A DNA stretch of 64,000 bases from CALEMW01 sp964343835 (GTDB taxonomy: Bacteria; Krumholzibacteriota; Krumholzibacteriia; LZORAL124-64-63): the NCBI GenBank assembly GCA_964343835.1, contig CAYFKR010000006.1:1-64000 (forward strand). The letters run 5' to 3'. The notes beneath the pieces are model-generated. The model had not been told where the DNA came from, ran no database searches, and saw only the letters and a list, made by a program, of their open reading frames with translations. Positions 25,069 to 34,146 of the stretch are shown in pieces. Each line of letters opens with the position of its first letter. The first letter of the stretch is position 1. The position numbers and the translations under genes are program-made.

Positions 25069-28065
25069 CTAGAACTGCCAGCCGAGGCCGACGCGGAACA
25101 GACGGTGGTCCATGAAGATACGGGGGTCGTTGATCGGAATGAACTCGTTGTAGTTGTCGCCGTTGGCGTCCTGGAGGTAGGCGCCGCCGAACTTCCCGGT
25201 CTCGGTCAGGTACGTTCCGCCGTCCATGCCGGCGTTGTTCATGCCGGGCGAGAGGCCCGTGGCGCTGCCGCGCGGCATGTCCTGGTTGATCAGGTTGAAC
25301 GCCTGCAGGTAGAGCGTCAGCTTCTGACCGTAGAAGTCGATGTTGCGCTCGCCCTGGAAGTCCAGCTGGTAGGTGGCGGGGAGCCTGCGGCTGTTCTCCA
25401 GCAGCGGGTCGGCCTTGCGGGCGAACCGGTCCACGGGCGTCCACGGGAAGCCGCTGCCGTAGGAGAAGGTGATGGAACCGGACCACGCCTGGGGCTCGGA
25501 CAGCAGCAGCGACAGGTGGAACACGTGCCGCTGGTCCCAGTTCAGGGGCAGCTCCTGGTTGGGCAGGTACTCCAGGCCGTTGGGGTTGGAGCCGAACTCC
25601 TGCGACGAGGCCACGCCGTCGGCGAAGGAGTACGTGTAGGCGATGTCGAAGGCGTAGTTGTCGTTGAAGCGCTTGTTGAGCGTGAACTCCACGCCGCGCG
25701 CCGACGCGTAAGCCTTGTTGATGTAACGGGCGAGCTGGTTGCCCGTCTCCTCGTCCGTGACCACCGTCGCCGCGATCAGGTCGTAGATGTCGCGGGAGTA
25801 GATGGCCACCGAACCGGCCAGGTAGTCGGTGAACTGGTGACGGACACCGGCCTGGTAGGCCACGGTCGTCTCGGCCTTGAGGTTCGGGTTGCCGAGCACG
25901 CCCAGGTTGCCCAGCGCGTCCTGGCTGCTGAACAGCTTGTCGCGGGTGGGGAACTGGATGAAGCGGCCGTAGCTGAAGTTGAAGCCGTCGCGCTCGGTGA
26001 TGGGGAACGCGAAGCCCAGACGGGGCGAGAACTGGTGCTTGTACTTCACCACGTTCTTGTCCACCTCGTCGTTGTTCACCAGGATCTTGGCCGCCGAGCC
26101 CGGCGAGAACATGTCCCACCTGAACCCGTAGTTCATGACCATTCCCTCGTACTCCCAGCGGTCCTGGATGTACCAGGAGGCCTCGGGGTTGTACGTGTGG
26201 TAGATGTTCCGGCCGCCGCCGAGGCTGTACTCGTGGGTGAACCGGTTCTGACGCTCGATGGCGGGCGATCCCACCTGCATGGCCTCGAGGTCGTTGTACA
26301 TGAACTGCAGACCGGTCTTCACGAAGTGGCCCTCCCAGCGCGTGCTGGAGAGGTCGAACTTCATCAGGTAGGTCCTGGTGTAGAATTCCTGGTAGATCGG
26401 CGAGTCGCTGGTGGTGATGAACAGAGGGTTCAGCGGGTCCGTGTAATAGTCCGAGCTGCGCAGGTACACGCTGGACTGGCCGGCGAACAGGCCGGGGGAC
26501 CAGATGCCGCCATGGTTGAACTCCCAGGGCATCTTGTCGTTGACGGTGTTGCGCGAGTCGCTGGTCAGCATCGAGAGCTTCAGGGTGTAGAAGGTCTCGT
26601 CGGTCAAGCGGTGCGTGAGCACGAACTTGAGCTGCTGGCCGGCGCTGGTCCACGCGTCGTCGCGGTTGGCCGAGTTGAACCAGGTGAACGAGCTGTCCTC
26701 CTGGGCCGTGGAGAACGTGGAGTAGGGATAGCGGAATCCGTCGAAGACGGGCTCGGCCACCACCGTGTACACGCGGCCGTCGGTGGCGCGCACCTGGAGG
26801 ATCGGCGCCACGCGGCGCACGAGGCTCGAGTTGCGGGAGTCCATGACCACGGCGGGCACGGCGTCCTGCTGCATGGTCTCGACCCAGGGGCCGTAGTACA
26901 CGGGCACGTTGTTGCGGGTGTACAGCCAGGACTCGTCGCCGGGCGTGGGCACGACCAGGGGCATGTACAGCACGCGCCGCGAGTAACCCGACACGCTCCA
27001 GTTGGGGGCGTAGGACTCGTTGTAGCTGTAGTTCAGCGTGTACTCGCCGGTCACGTTCATGTTCTCGTTGAAGGTGTACTTCCACTTGGTGGAGCCCTTC
27101 ACCGAGTTGTTCTGGCGGCGGCGGAACTGGAAGAGGGTGGCGTCGCCCAGGTTCACGCGGTACTCGGGGCGGTTGGCCACGGAGTAGTTCTCGCGGTCGG
27201 TGAACGACATGTCGCCGGTGAAGAAGTAGGTGAGCTTCTTGATGGGCGACGGACCGCCGAAGCCGAACTCGAAGCGGTCGTAGTTGGTGAAGGTCTTGTC
27301 CTGGCGGCCGAAGTCGTCGGTCATGTAGCGCATGCGACCCTCGAAGGTGTCGCCGCCGGACTTGGTGGTCACGTTGATGACGCCGGACATGGCCGAGCCG
27401 AACTCGGCGGTCATGCCGCCGGTCACGGTGTTCACGGCCTCCACGGCCATGGACGACACCGACAGGGCGCCGCCGCCGCCGACGTTGTCCACGGGCACGC
27501 CGTCGATCTGCATGGAGACCTCGCCCGACCTGCCGCCTCGCACGTACAGCTGGCCGTCACGCATCACCACGCCGGCCTGCTTGGCCACGGCGTCCTCCAC
27601 CGAGTCGATGGCGTACTTCTGGAGACGGGAGGAGTCGATGGACTGCTCCTGCACCGTACTCTTCACCTCGACCATGTACTTGGCTCCCTCGACCTCGATG
27701 GCGTCGAGGGTCTCCACGATCACGACCTTCATGTCGAACTGGATCTCGTGAGTTTCGCCGGGCATCACCTGCACGACGATCTCCTCGGGCGCATAGCCGA
27801 GGTAGAGGACCTGGACCGTGTACTCCCCCGGGCGCAGGCCCTGGAAGTAGAACACGCCGCCGCCCAAGGACATGGTGCCCTTGTTGGTGCCCTTGAGGAG
27901 CACGTTGGCGTAGTCGAGGAACTCGCCGCTCTCGGTGTCGCGGATCGCGCCCTTGATGGTGCCGGGGGCACCCTGGGCCGATGCGAGGACGGGGAGCAGC
28001 AGCGCTGCGAGGGCGAACAGCCAGATCAGCGGCCGGGTCCCTGTGCGAAGGGGACGTCGGAGCAT
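25069..28065 (-). CDS. TonB-dependent receptor with N-terminal carboxypeptidase-regulatory-like domain
   Basis: 998 aa. Signal peptide to about residue 31 (LLPVLASAQ), a CarboxypepD_reg-like domain (about 35-120, GTIKGAIRDTESGEFLDYANVLLKG), a plug domain (about 150-270, SVEDAVAKQAGVVMRDGQLYVRGGRSGEVSMQIDGVPV) and a large barrel ending FRVGLGWQF. SusC/CirA-like outer-membrane transporter energised by TonB; the substrate is unknown. No SusD gene is adjacent; instead the 921-aa protein follows. Start ATG 28065 behind AAAGGAG. A strong promoter lies about 200 bases upstream. Confidence 0.9.
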   Translation of the reverse strand: MLRRPLRTGTRPLIWLFALAALLLPVLASAQGAPGTIKGAIRDTESGEFLDYANVLLKGTNKGTMSLGGGVFYFQGLRPGEYTVQVLYLGYAPEEIVVQVMPGETHEIQFDMKVVIVETLDAIEVEGAKYMVEVKSTVQEQSIDSSRLQKYAIDSVEDAVAKQAGVVMRDGQLYVRGGRSGEVSMQIDGVPVDNVGGGGALSVSSMAVEAVNTVTGGMTAEFGSAMSGVINVTTKSGGDTFEGRMRYMTDDFGRQDKTFTNYDRFEFGFGGPSPIKKLTYFFTGDMSFTDRENYSVANRPEYRVNLGDATLFQFRRRQNNSVKGSTKWKYTFNENMNVTGEYTLNYSYNESYAPNWSVSGYSRRVLYMPLVVPTPGDESWLYTRNNVPVYYGPWVETMQQDAVPAVVMDSRNSSLVRRVAPILQVRATDGRVYTVVAEPVFDGFRYPYSTFSTAQEDSSFTWFNSANRDDAWTSAGQQLKFVLTHRLTDETFYTLKLSMLTSDSRNTVNDKMPWEFNHGGIWSPGLFAGQSSVYLRSSDYYTDPLNPLFITTSDSPIYQEFYTRTYLMKFDLSSTRWEGHFVKTGLQFMYNDLEAMQVGSPAIERQNRFTHEYSLGGGRNIYHTYNPEASWYIQDRWEYEGMVMNYGFRWDMFSPGSAAKILVNNDEVDKNVVKYKHQFSPRLGFAFPITERDGFNFSYGRFIQFPTRDKLFSSQDALGNLGVLGNPNLKAETTVAYQAGVRHQFTDYLAGSVAIYSRDIYDLIAATVVTDEETGNQLARYINKAYASARGVEFTLNKRFNDNYAFDIAYTYSFADGVASSQEFGSNPNGLEYLPNQELPLNWDQRHVFHLSLLLSEPQAWSGSITFSYGSGFPWTPVDRFARKADPLLENSRRLPATYQLDFQGERNIDFYGQKLTLYLQAFNLINQDMPRGSATGLSPGMNNAGMDGGTYLTETGKFGGAYLQDANGDNYNEFIPINDPRIFMDHRLFRVGLGWQF

Positions 28066-28263
28066 GGTGCCGCTCCTTTCAACGGGACAGGTCCGAATCA
28101 TGCCGGTGCCTTTCGACCTTTCCACGGGTTCACGGCGGGTCCTGGAGCCGTGTCGATGCAGAACGCACGCGTCCTGATCATCGACCACTCCGAGGCCATC
28201 CCCGGTGGGGGGAAATGGTCGCGAAACAAGAGGTTCTGTGCTTCAACCGGCAACTTCGGGCTG

Positions 28264-28292
28264 AATATAGAGATCGGTGAAAGCCGTGTCAA
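28264..28292 (-). promoter_or_regulatory. Strong sigma70 promoter of the TonB-dependent receptor operon
   Basis: Minus strand TTGACA (28287-28292), 17 bp, TATATT (28264-28269), eleven of twelve consensus bases. The leader to the ATG at 28065 would be about 190 bases. I searched it by eye for cobalamin (B12 box) and other riboswitch cores and recognised none. The rest of the 276-base gap holds nothing else I can name. Confidence 0.8.
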
Positions 28293-28341
28293 CCTAATGT
28301 GTTTCGGCGATATCCGGGTGATCCGGCCCACCTCTCCCCGC

Positions 28342-29856
28342 TCAACGGGAGCGTCCGACGCCCGCCCCCCAGATGGCCCTGCCCGAAACGGACGCGGGCT
28401 CCTCTCCCACGGACACGATCTCCACCAGGCGCCCCGCGTCCACCACGCCGACCCGACGGCAACAGCGGGTCACCAGGCGCAGGTCGTGGGACACCAGGAT
28501 CAGGGCCACCCCGAAGTCCCGACGGCACTCGTCCAGCAGGTCCACGAGCTCCAATCTGGCCGGAAGATCAAGGGAACTCGCGGGTTCGTCGGCCACGAGC
28601 ACCTCGGGACGGGCCGCGAGGGCCCGGGCCACGACGGCGCGTTGTCGCTGCCCGCCGCTCAGGGCATGGGGCCGCCTGGAGGCCAGGCCGGAGACGAGCC
28701 CCACACGCTCCAGCCACTCCCCGGCCTCGGCGGTCGGATCGACGGCGCCCGCCGCCGCCGCCGCATCGGCCACCGACGCGAGGACCGTCCGCCGGGGGTC
28801 CAGGGCCGCCGTGGGATTCTGGAAGATCATCTGGACCCGGGACGGGGCTCCCTTGCGGCAGGGTTCCGGGGCCATGGTCCCGCCGGCCGGCAGGTGGCCG
28901 GCGAGGACGCGGGCCAAGGTGGTCTTGCCGGCTCCCGACAGGCCGACCAGGCCGAAGGCCTCGCCCTGAGCCACGTCGAACCGGACGTCCGCCAGACGGG
29001 GGCGGTCCCCCGTACCGGGCACGGCGAGTCCGTCGACGGCCAGGGCCGTCCCTCCCCCCTCGCGCACCGGGGCCGCCGCGGGCGGCGCCTCCAGGGCCGC
29101 CACCAGTTCGCGGGCCGCGTCGCTCCCGGGCCGGGTCAGGATCCCGTCGGCCGTGCCGCCTTCGGCAACGGAACCGTCGTGGAGCACGAGCATGCGGTCG
29201 GCGGCGTCCCGGGCGAGCACGAGGTCGTGGGTGATGAACACGAGGGCGGTACCACGGCGGGCCGTGGACTCCCGGAGCAGCGCCACGATCCCATCGCGCA
29301 CCACCGGGTCCAGGGCCGTGGTGGGCTCGTCGGCGATCAACAGCTGGGGCTCCCCGGCCAGGGCCAGGGCCAGGGCCACGCGCTGTTGCTCGCCCCCGCT
29401 CAGGCGGTGGGGGTGTCGACGGGCCAGGGCCGCCGGCAGCCGGACCTCATCCAGCAGGGAGGCGGCCCGGCGCTCCGCATCCGTACGTCCCAGCCCGTGG
29501 TGGTGCCGGAGCGTCTCGACGATCTGGTCCCCGACCCGCACGACCGGATCGAGGCTGCCGGTGGGATCCTGGAAGACCGCGGCCACGCCGCAGCCCATCA
29601 CCCGACGCAGCCGTCGCGGCGACATGGCCAGCAGGTCCTCGCCCCGCCACAGGATCCGGCCGGACACGGCGGCGTCCGCAGGCAGCAGGCCGCAGGCGGC
29701 ACGGGCGGCCGTGCTCTTGCCGCTCCCGGACCGGCCGACCAGCGAGACGGAGTCTCCCGGCTCGAGCCGGAGGTCGAATCCGCGGAGGGCGGGGTCGTCG
29801 GCACCGCGGTACGTCACCGAGAGGTCGTCGAAGCGGATCAGGGGTTCGTGGTTCAC
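28342..29856 (-). CDS. Fused double ATPase of a peptide/nickel-type ABC importer (DppD-DppF like)
   Basis: 504 aa with two complete ATPase domains. Domain 1 (1-245): Walker A GRSGSGKST, LSGGEQQRVALALAL, LLIADEPTTALD, FITHDL. Domain 2 (about 270-500): GLSGAGKTT, LSGGQRQRAVVARAL, VLVADEPASSLD, LVSHDL. It energises the two permeases encoded just upstream. The second domain is short, with an Ala-rich insert and no long oligopeptide C-terminal tail. The GTG start overlaps the dppC-like stop (GTGA). No substrate-binding protein is encoded nearby. Confidence 0.9.
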   Translation of the reverse strand: MNHEPLIRFDDLSVTYRGADDPALRGFDLRLEPGDSVSLVGRSGSGKSTAARAACGLLPADAAVSGRILWRGEDLLAMSPRRLRRVMGCGVAAVFQDPTGSLDPVVRVGDQIVETLRHHHGLGRTDAERRAASLLDEVRLPAALARRHPHRLSGGEQQRVALALALAGEPQLLIADEPTTALDPVVRDGIVALLRESTARRGTALVFITHDLVLARDAADRMLVLHDGSVAEGGTADGILTRPGSDAARELVAALEAPPAAAPVREGGGTALAVDGLAVPGTGDRPRLADVRFDVAQGEAFGLVGLSGAGKTTLARVLAGHLPAGGTMAPEPCRKGAPSRVQMIFQNPTAALDPRRTVLASVADAAAAAGAVDPTAEAGEWLERVGLVSGLASRRPHALSGGQRQRAVVARALAARPEVLVADEPASSLDLPARLELVDLLDECRRDFGVALILVSHDLRLVTRCCRRVGVVDAGRLVEIVSVGEEPASVSGRAIWGAGVGRSR

Positions 29857-30695
29857 GCCACGTCCCTCCTCTCCGCATGGCGGGGGTCGAGGCGGTCGCG
29901 AAGGGCATCACCGGCCAGGTTGGCCCCGATGGTGGTCCAGGCGATGGCCAGTCCGGGCAGGGCCACCGTCCACCAGGCCTGGACCATGAACGGCCGGCCG
30001 TGTTCGATCATCGCCCCCCACGACACCGCCGGCTCCTGCGTGCCCAGCCCCAGGTAGCTGAGGAAGGCCTCCAGCAGGATGGCGTTGCCCAGGCGCAGCA
30101 TGGCCCACACCGTCACCAGGGGCAGCACGTGGGGCAGGATGTGGCGCCGGGCCACCGTCGCGGCGCCCAGGCCCAGGCCCCGGGCCGCCGTCACGAAGTC
30201 GCGCTCGCGGAGCGACAGGGTCTCGGCGCGCACGAGCCTGGCCACCCCCATCCAGCCCGTGGCCACGATCACACCCACCACCAGGCCCAGCGAAGGCGCC
30301 GAGAGGGCGATGAGCATGAGGGCCAGGAAGATCCGCGGGAACGAGAGGAAGAGGTCGGTCACCGACATGAGCGTCCGGTCCAGCCTGCGATGCCCGAGGC
30401 CGGCGGCCGCGCCGACGATGGTACCGATCAGGCAGGCCCCCAGGGCGCCGACGACGCCGGCGAACAGCGAGGCGCGGGCTCCGTGGAGCAGGCGCGAGAG
30501 GACGTCGCGGCCGAGGGCGTCGGTGCCGAAGGGATGATCACCCGACGGCGGCTGCAGGCGATCGCCGGCAACCCCCAGGGCGCCGGGGTCGGCCGGGGCC
30601 AGCACGTCGGCCCCCAGGGCGGCCAGCAGGACCGCCCCCAGCATGACGACGCCGACGGCAAGGGAAGGATCGCGCCAGGCGGTGCGGGTCGTCAC
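29853..30695 (-). CDS. ABC transporter permease, DppC/OppC type
   Basis: 280 aa inner-membrane permease. Typical features: HPFGTDALGRDVLSRLLHGARASL near residue 55, several membrane helices, and the EAA loop (VRAETLSLRERDFVTAARGLG) contacting the ATPase, then EAFLSYLGLGTQEPAVSWG. It starts with GTG at 30695, overlapping the stop of the DppB-like gene (GTGA), and itself overlaps the ATPase gene. Confidence 0.92.
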   Translation of the reverse strand: MTTRTAWRDPSLAVGVVMLGAVLLAALGADVLAPADPGALGVAGDRLQPPSGDHPFGTDALGRDVLSRLLHGARASLFAGVVGALGACLIGTIVGAAAGLGHRRLDRTLMSVTDLFLSFPRIFLALMLIALSAPSLGLVVGVIVATGWMGVARLVRAETLSLRERDFVTAARGLGLGAATVARRHILPHVLPLVTVWAMLRLGNAILLEAFLSYLGLGTQEPAVSWGAMIEHGRPFMVQAWWTVALPGLAIAWTTIGANLAGDALRDRLDPRHAERRDVA

Positions 30696-31666
30696 GGGTC
30701 CGACCTCCCGCTCCCCACGCGGGGATCCACCACGCGGTACAGGACGTCGGCGAGCAGGTTGCCCAGCACCACCAGCACGCCGCTCATGGCGGTGACGGCC
30801 ATGATCACCGGGTAGTCCCGGGCGAAGATGGCGTCCACCGCGAGCCGCCCCATGCCCGGCCAGGCGAAGACGATCTCCACCACCACCGAGCCGCTGAGCA
30901 GGAAGGGCACGTCCAGGCCCACCAGCGTGACCATGGGCAGCAGGGTGTTGCGCAGGGCGTGGCGCCAGACCACGGTGCGCTCGGGCAGGCCACGGGTCCG
31001 GGCCGCCGCCACGTAGTCCTGGCCGAGCTGCTCCAGCAGGCCGGTGCGCAGCAGGCGGGCGGTGCCGATGGATGTGGCCAGCCCCAGCACCGCCACCGGC
31101 AGCACCAGGTGGCGCGCCACGTCCAGCCAGCCGGTCTGGCCGCCCAGGGTCGCGGCGTTGTCGCGCAGGCCGCCGGCGGGGAGCCACCCCAGCCAGCGGG
31201 CGAAGACGAGGATCAGCATCAGGCCCAGCCAGAACGAGGGCAGGGAGTGGACCACCAGCCCACCCGCATCCAGGAGCCGTGCCCACCAGGCGCGACGCTT
31301 CACCGCCAGCAGCACCCCCAGCAGGACGGCCGCCACCATGTGGACCACGTAGGAGCTCACCGTCAGCAGCAGTGTCCGGGGCAGGGTCTCGGCCAGGAGA
31401 TCGGTCACCGGGCGGTGCCAGTGGAGGCTGCGGCCCAGGTCGCCGGTGAGCAGGCCGGCCGCCCAGTCGAGGTACTGCTCGGCGAGGGAGCGGTCCAGGC
31501 CCATGGCATGGCGCATGTCGGCGCGGCCCTGGTCGTCGAGGTCGGGATGGACGATGAGGTCCACGGGATCGCCGGGAGCCAGGTGCACGAGGGCGAAGAC
31601 CGCCGTGAGCAGGGCGGCGATCATGACGGCGGCGGCGGCGAGGCGGCGGATCACCTCGGGGATCAT
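30692..31666 (-). CDS. ABC transporter permease, DppB/OppB type
   Basis: 324 aa, with a first helix at residues 9-28 followed by the family motif LAPGDPVDLIV. About six membrane helices in total, the EAA-like loop (GQDYVAAARTRGLPERTVVWRHALRN) and FAWPGMGRLAVDAIFARDYPV near the end. It forms the import channel for peptides, nickel or similar ligands together with the DppC-like protein. First gene of a three-gene coupled operon with its own promoter. Confidence 0.92.
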   Translation of the reverse strand: MIPEVIRRLAAAAVMIAALLTAVFALVHLAPGDPVDLIVHPDLDDQGRADMRHAMGLDRSLAEQYLDWAAGLLTGDLGRSLHWHRPVTDLLAETLPRTLLLTVSSYVVHMVAAVLLGVLLAVKRRAWWARLLDAGGLVVHSLPSFWLGLMLILVFARWLGWLPAGGLRDNAATLGGQTGWLDVARHLVLPVAVLGLATSIGTARLLRTGLLEQLGQDYVAAARTRGLPERTVVWRHALRNTLLPMVTLVGLDVPFLLSGSVVVEIVFAWPGMGRLAVDAIFARDYPVIMAVTAMSGVLVVLGNLLADVLYRVVDPRVGSGRSDP

Positions 31667-31709
31667 GGGGGCTCCTCGTGCAGGGGCGTGGCCGTCCGTG
31701 GCGGGGCTG

Positions 31710-31739
31710 ATACTAGGGACGGCGCGGCGCGGAGGTCAA
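31710..31739 (-). promoter_or_regulatory. Sigma70-type promoter of the dpp-like operon
   Basis: Minus strand TTGACC (31734-31739), 18-bp spacer, TAGTAT (31710-31715), ending 43 bases before the permease ATG. The rest of the 289-base divergent gap (31740-31955) is G+C-rich; I see no clear promoter for the plus-strand lipoprotein there. Confidence 0.55.
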
Positions 31740-31955
31740 GGACGCGCCTGCGTTGCAGGGTGCAATCCGCCCACGGGCCCCCGGCCCATCGCGCACGGGC
31801 CCGTCCCGGACGGCCGACATTTCGGCCGGCGCGTCGTTCCCCGTGGTTCCTCATGGTTCCCCACGACTCCCCCGAAAGCCCCTGCGGGTCCCCGCGCGCC
31901 CCGGCACGGTTCTCGCTGACCCGGAGGTGATCACCGCGTTCGTCAGGGGGAGATC

Positions 31956-34115
31956 ATGGCACGACCTACAGGCATCACGACATTGCGAACGACCATCCGG
32001 ACCGCCGCGGCACTCGCGGCGGCCGTCGCGCTGCCGGCGTTGACCGGCTGCGAGATCGAGGAACCGGCCCTGCCCACCTTCTCCACCCGCATCGCGGTGC
32101 CCCTGGGGCTCCACGAGTTCACGGTGGCGGAGCTGGTGGAGGACCAGGAGAACTTCCATGCCCTGGCCGACTCGGTGCTGGGCTTCAGCGTCGAGGGCGA
32201 CACCACGGCCCTGGACCTCGACCTGGACCTGTCGGCGGACATCACCGGGTTTAATCCCGTGCACTTCGGCTGCGGCCAGGTCCACCTCGATTTCAACTTG
32301 TGGTTCCTCCGGTNNNNNNNNNNGGACCTGTCGGCGGACATCACCGGCGAAGAGGTCGAAACGGTGCTCGGCGTCATCGAGCTGCCCGCGGCCCCTCCCC
32401 TGGACTTCGGGTTCACCCTCGAGGAGATCTTCCCGGGCGCCGGTTCGCTGCCGCCGGGGCCGGTCCCCGTCCCCGCCTTCGACTTCGACCTGGAGAGCGA
32501 TCCCGCCGACCTGGCCGACATCACCAGCGCCCACGTGCAGTCGGGCGGCCTGCGGGTGACCCTGCGCAACGACCTGCCCATTCCCGTGTCCGGCGACGCG
32601 CCCCCCGCGCTGCTGACCCTGGGCCTGCTGGATCCGTCCGACGGCTCCGTGCTGGCGTCGGCGGACTTCGACGGCGCCATCGCCCCCGGCGACAGCGCCG
32701 TGGCCCTGATGGACCTGGCGGACGTGTGGCTGCCCGACGCGGTGGCCGTGCACCTGCTGGGCGGCTCCGAGGGCGGGTTCGCCGCCGACGGCCTGTCCCC
32801 CGACGACGGGCTGTCCATCACGGTGGAGCTGCTGTCGCTGGTGGTGGACCAGGCCGAGGCCGTGATCGGCGAGCAGACCTTCACCGACGGCGGCGAGCTG
32901 GCCCTGCCCGACGACCTGGGCGTGATCCATGCCGGCGTGGAGAGCGGCGTGCTCGGCCTGGAGCTGAGCAGCGACCTGCCCATCCCCTGCACCGTGACCC
33001 TGGGCTTCCCCGAGATCGCCACGGCCGACGGACAGCCCGTCTCCCTGGAGCTCGACCTGCCCGCGAGCGGCTCTGCGAGCACGCGGGTGGACCTGGCGGG
33101 CGGCGCCATCGCGTCGCCGGACGGCGAGCCCATCGCCGCCCTGGGCTGGACCGTGGACATCGTGTCCGCGGGCAGCGAAGGGGTGCCCGTGACCATCGCG
33201 GCCACCGACCGCATCGCCGCCGCGATCCAGCCCACGACCCTGAGCCTCTCCGAGGTCACCGGCGTGATCCCGGAGGAGGTCTACGTGCTGGATCCGGTGT
33301 CCGAGTCCCTGGACCTGCCCGACGAACTGGATGGGCTCCACCTGCGGGCAGCCGCTGTGACCATCGACATCGTCAACGGGACGGGCATCGCGGGCGACAT
33401 CGACCTGGCCCTGTCGGGCATCGACGCCCTGGGCGACACCACCACCGTGACCGCCGTGGCGCGCATCGCCGCCGACGACACCCGCGGCACGCGCACCACC
33501 ATCGTCATCGACGAGACCAACAGCGACATCGAGGACCTGCTGAGCGCCCTGCCCGAGACCTTCGTGTTCCGGGGCGAGGTGCGCATCGGCGGGCCGGACG
33601 AGATCGGCACCGTGCGGCCCGGCGACAGCGCCGAGGTCACGTGGCGCGTGGACGCGCCGCTGCAGCTGGCCATCGACCCCACCGAGTTCGAGCAGGACCC
33701 GGAGCCCCTGGACCTGGACGCCGACACCCGCGACGCCCTGGACGACCACCTGGTGCAGGCCGAGCTGCTGGCGGAGATCGCCAATGGACTGCCGGTGGGC
33801 GTGCAGGTGAGCCTGCTGGTGGGCGCGGACGAGGCCACGACCCTGAGCGCCCCGACCCTGACCATCGGTCCCCTGGACGTGACGGCGGGCGTGGTGGATC
33901 CGGTCCACCGCTGGGTGACCGAGCCGGGCGTGTCGACCCACGAGATCGCCCTGACGGCGGAGCAGGTGTCGGCCATCACCGCCCCCGGGGCCCACATGGC
34001 CGTGGTGGCGGCGCTGCCCGGCACCGACGGCGAGGACGTGATCGTGAGGATCTGCGACGGCGTGGGCGTGCGGGGCGCCCTGTCGGCCGAGGTCCTGGTG
34101 AGCGACGATGAATAG
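31956..34115 (+). CDS. Large secreted lipoprotein, beta-rich, interrupted by an assembly gap
   Basis: About 719 aa as assembled; family not recognised. The signal peptide ends in the lipobox ALTGC (Cys32), so it should be lipid-anchored. The mature part is acidic, Asp/Leu/Ala-rich, with repeated strand pairs of the type LDLPxxLxGLxL and no catalytic motif I can see. Codons around the 10-N gap (32314-32323) are doubtful: the residues from FNPVHF to WFLR look foreign and the 24 bases flanking are duplicated. GGGGAG precedes the ATG. Likely cotranscribed with the barrel gene that follows after 31 bases. Confidence 0.7.
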   Translation: MARPTGITTLRTTIRTAAALAAAVALPALTGCEIEEPALPTFSTRIAVPLGLHEFTVAELVEDQENFHALADSVLGFSVEGDTTALDLDLDLSADITGFNPVHFGCGQVHLDFNLWFLRXXXXDLSADITGEEVETVLGVIELPAAPPLDFGFTLEEIFPGAGSLPPGPVPVPAFDFDLESDPADLADITSAHVQSGGLRVTLRNDLPIPVSGDAPPALLTLGLLDPSDGSVLASADFDGAIAPGDSAVALMDLADVWLPDAVAVHLLGGSEGGFAADGLSPDDGLSITVELLSLVVDQAEAVIGEQTFTDGGELALPDDLGVIHAGVESGVLGLELSSDLPIPCTVTLGFPEIATADGQPVSLELDLPASGSASTRVDLAGGAIASPDGEPIAALGWTVDIVSAGSEGVPVTIAATDRIAAAIQPTTLSLSEVTGVIPEEVYVLDPVSESLDLPDELDGLHLRAAAVTIDIVNGTGIAGDIDLALSGIDALGDTTTVTAVARIAADDTRGTRTTIVIDETNSDIEDLLSALPETFVFRGEVRIGGPDEIGTVRPGDSAEVTWRVDAPLQLAIDPTEFEQDPEPLDLDADTRDALDDHLVQAELLAEIANGLPVGVQVSLLVGADEATTLSAPTLTIGPLDVTAGVVDPVHRWVTEPGVSTHEIALTAEQVSAITAPGAHMAVVAALPGTDGEDVIVRICDGVGVRGALSAEVLVSDDE
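32225..32347. other. Assembly gap (10 N) with duplicated 24-bp flank
   Basis: Bases 32314-32323 are N. The same 24 bases stand at 32225-32248 and at 32324-32347. Between the first copy and the gap lie 65 bases that read as non-matching protein. Joining the two copies directly gives a smooth reading (DLDLSADITGEEVETVLG), so the 65 bases are probably a chimeric contig end. Confidence 0.8.
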
Positions 34116-34146
34116 GAGGGCGGAGACCGTGCAAGGAGAACACCAC

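Noticed and set aside
21817..30057. Plus-strand open frame of 2746 codons and similar very long opposite-strand frames
   Set aside because: It lies opposite the PorV-like, 921-aa, TonB-receptor and ABC genes, with His/Gly/Val-rich low-complexity translation and no motifs. High G+C makes such shadow frames common.
32225..32347. 24-bp direct repeat as a target-site duplication of an inserted element
   Set aside because: The inserted piece is only 65 bases plus an N gap, with no inverted ends or transposase; an assembly artefact fits better.
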